From assembly GCA_023486985.1 (NCBI GenBank), contig JAMDEM010000120.1, forward strand, positions 1 to 5,855: DNA of 5,855 bases. Reading direction: 5' to 3'. This document shows, piece by piece, positions 5,151 to 5,855 of this stretch; positions within the stretch are counted from its first letter, which is position 1; each line of letters begins with the position of its first letter. A program made the translations under genes and the position numbers. The stretch is from Bacillota bacterium. Lineage in GTDB: Bacteria; Vulcanimicrobiota; JAMDEM01. Below the pieces are notes generated by a model. The model saw only the letters and a list, made by a program, of their open reading frames with translations. It ran no database searches and was not told where the DNA came from.

Positions 5151-5185
5151 CCCTGCGCCAAGAGCGCAGGGAGTTCTTGGCGCAG
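5151..5185. repeat. Overlapping, mutually exclusive hairpins before the PilV-like gene
   Basis: CTGCGCCAAGA (5153-5163) pairs perfectly with TCTTGGCGCAG (5175-5185), an 11-bp stem. Alternatively CCCTGCGC (5151-5158) pairs with GCGCAGGG (5164-5171), an 8-bp stem. The two foldings use the same bases and cannot coexist. The structure lies in the 165-nt gap between the propeller stop and the PilV-like ATG, 34 nt before the ATG. There is no U-tract, so a classical terminator is unlikely. A dispersed repeat or a translational switch are both possible. Confidence 0.75.
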
Positions 5186-5281
5186 TTCATTAAAATTTAT
5201 TAACTACCACTTGTAGGGGTTGTTTTATCAAACCCTCTTTTATCGGGCTCAATAAATCCGATACCTGCACTTCCAATAAAT

Positions 5282-5855
5282 TTATTTGCCGGTGTGCCAC
5301 CAAGAGGGATATCGTTTCTCCGTTAGATCATTTGTAAGTCGCTTTTGATTTGTTCCATCAGCGTTCATTGTATAAATTTCATAGAGTACTCCATCACGAG
5401 TTGATATGAAGATAATTTTACTGCCATCAGAAGAAAAAGAAGCATCTGCATTTGTCGCCCCCGAGCCAGAAGTGTCAGTTAGTCTTGTAACACCTGTTCC
5501 ATCAGAGTTCATTGTATAAATTTCATCATGATTTACATCCCTATCACGAGTAGAGTAAAAAACAATTTTTGACCCAACAGGGGAAAAACGAGGATATCCA
5601 TTATATACCCAAGTATTTGTAATATCTACCACCCCCGTTCCATCAGAATTCATTACATAAAGATCATTAATCATTACATAAAGATCATTAATTCCGTATG
5701 CTAATACCGCAGTAAAGGCAATCTTTTTACCATCCGCAGAAAAAGAAGGTAAATAATCGTTCCTTGGATTATTAGTAAGTCGGGTCTGGTTTGTTCCATC
5801 CGCATTCATTATATAAATTTCAAGGTTTCCATCGCGATCAGAGTCAAAGGCAATC
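5282..5855 (-). CDS. TolB/WD40-like beta-propeller protein, N-terminus outside window
   Basis: The frame is open from the window edge to TAA 5284-5282, giving 190 visible residues. Four IYxMN[AS]DGT motifs recur about every 45-48 residues, each followed by [RT]LT or DIT, a [FY]xP/SxxF/W segment, and DGxKIxF. This is the TolB-type (PD40) propeller blade. Known members are mostly exported and act in binding other proteins or glycans. The signal sequence lies outside the window, so location is inferred. The final blade stops at YPSWWHTGK, before its usual closing strand, so the C-terminus seems incomplete. A second reading frame continues past it (see findings). An in-frame 21-bp duplication inserts seven extra residues in one blade. 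The gene precedes the minor prepilin genes on the same strand and may belong to the same apparatus, as a surface or tip partner, but this is inference. Confidence 0.88.
   Translation of the reverse strand, partial: IAFDSDRDGNLEIYIMNADGTNQTRLTNNPRNDYLPSFSADGKKIAFTAVLAYGINDLYVMINDLYVMNSDGTGVVDITNTWVYNGYPRFSPVGSKIVFYSTRDRDVNHDEIYTMNSDGTGVTRLTDTSGSGATNADASFSSDGSKIIFISTRDGVLYEIYTMNADGTNQKRLTNDLTEKRYPSWWHTGK
5351..5821. repeat. Tandem DNA repeats encoding the propeller blades
   Basis: Near-identical segments that read as TTCCATC[AC]G..TTCATT.. on the plus strand recur at about 5351, 5495, 5637 and 5792, with a spacing of 141-156 bp (135-144 without the local duplication). They encode the MN[AS]DGT blade motif. 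The DNA similarity is strongest in the segment around this motif, so recombination between blades is possible. Confidence 0.8.
5651..5692. repeat. Perfect 21-bp tandem duplication inside the propeller gene
   Basis: Bases 5651-5671 are repeated exactly at 5672-5692. The unit is a multiple of three, so the reading frame is kept, and the protein gains a second copy of a seven-residue NDLYVM-type stretch (NDLYVMINDLYVMN). The spacing between neighbouring blade motifs rises from about 45 to 52 residues at this one place. The perfect identity suggests a recent slippage event or an assembly artefact. Confidence 0.9.

Overview
The window comes from a bacterium, probably an uncultured diderm-like lineage with a moderate, AT-leaning base composition. 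The evidence is a type IV pilus-like (or type II secretion-like) minor pseudopilin cluster, a eukaryotic-like Ser/Thr kinase fused to a STAND ATPase, TolB-type propeller repeats, and dispersed palindromic repeats of kinds seen in many environmental bacterial genomes. I cannot name the phylum from this sequence. There is no sign of phage genes, a transposase, tRNA, rRNA or CRISPR.

All supported genes lie on the minus strand, so transcription runs from high to low coordinates. In that order: (1) the C-terminal part of a TolB/WD40-like beta-propeller protein (5855-5282, entering from outside the window); (2) a PilV-like minor prepilin with a C-terminal Ig-like region (5116-4328); (3) a PilW-like minor prepilin (4066-3503); (4) a PilX/GspK-like pseudopilin (3392-2889); (5) an unrecognised membrane-anchored, cysteine-containing protein (2714-2211); (6) a large Ser/Thr kinase joined to an AAA_16/STAND ATPase and a helical-repeat region (2078-1, leaving the window). 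Genes 2 to 4 resemble the V-W-X minor pilin set that primes pilus assembly and forms a tip complex. Gene 5 may belong to the same export or adhesion apparatus. The kinase begins 132 bp after gene 5 on the same strand and could be a regulator of the cluster or just a neighbour.

The gaps between the pilin genes are unusually rich in repeats. Almost every gap holds a different palindromic or multi-hairpin element. Two copies of one element share 26 identical bases and the same outer stem but differ in the second internal hairpin. A 31-bp stretch encoding the last residues and stop of the PilX-like gene is duplicated (29/31) on the far side of a repeat block, and its two differences are both synonymous. 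The propeller gene carries a perfect in-frame 21-bp tandem duplication, and a 40-codon protein-like reading frame overlaps and continues past its stop, which may mean a frameshifted C-terminus.
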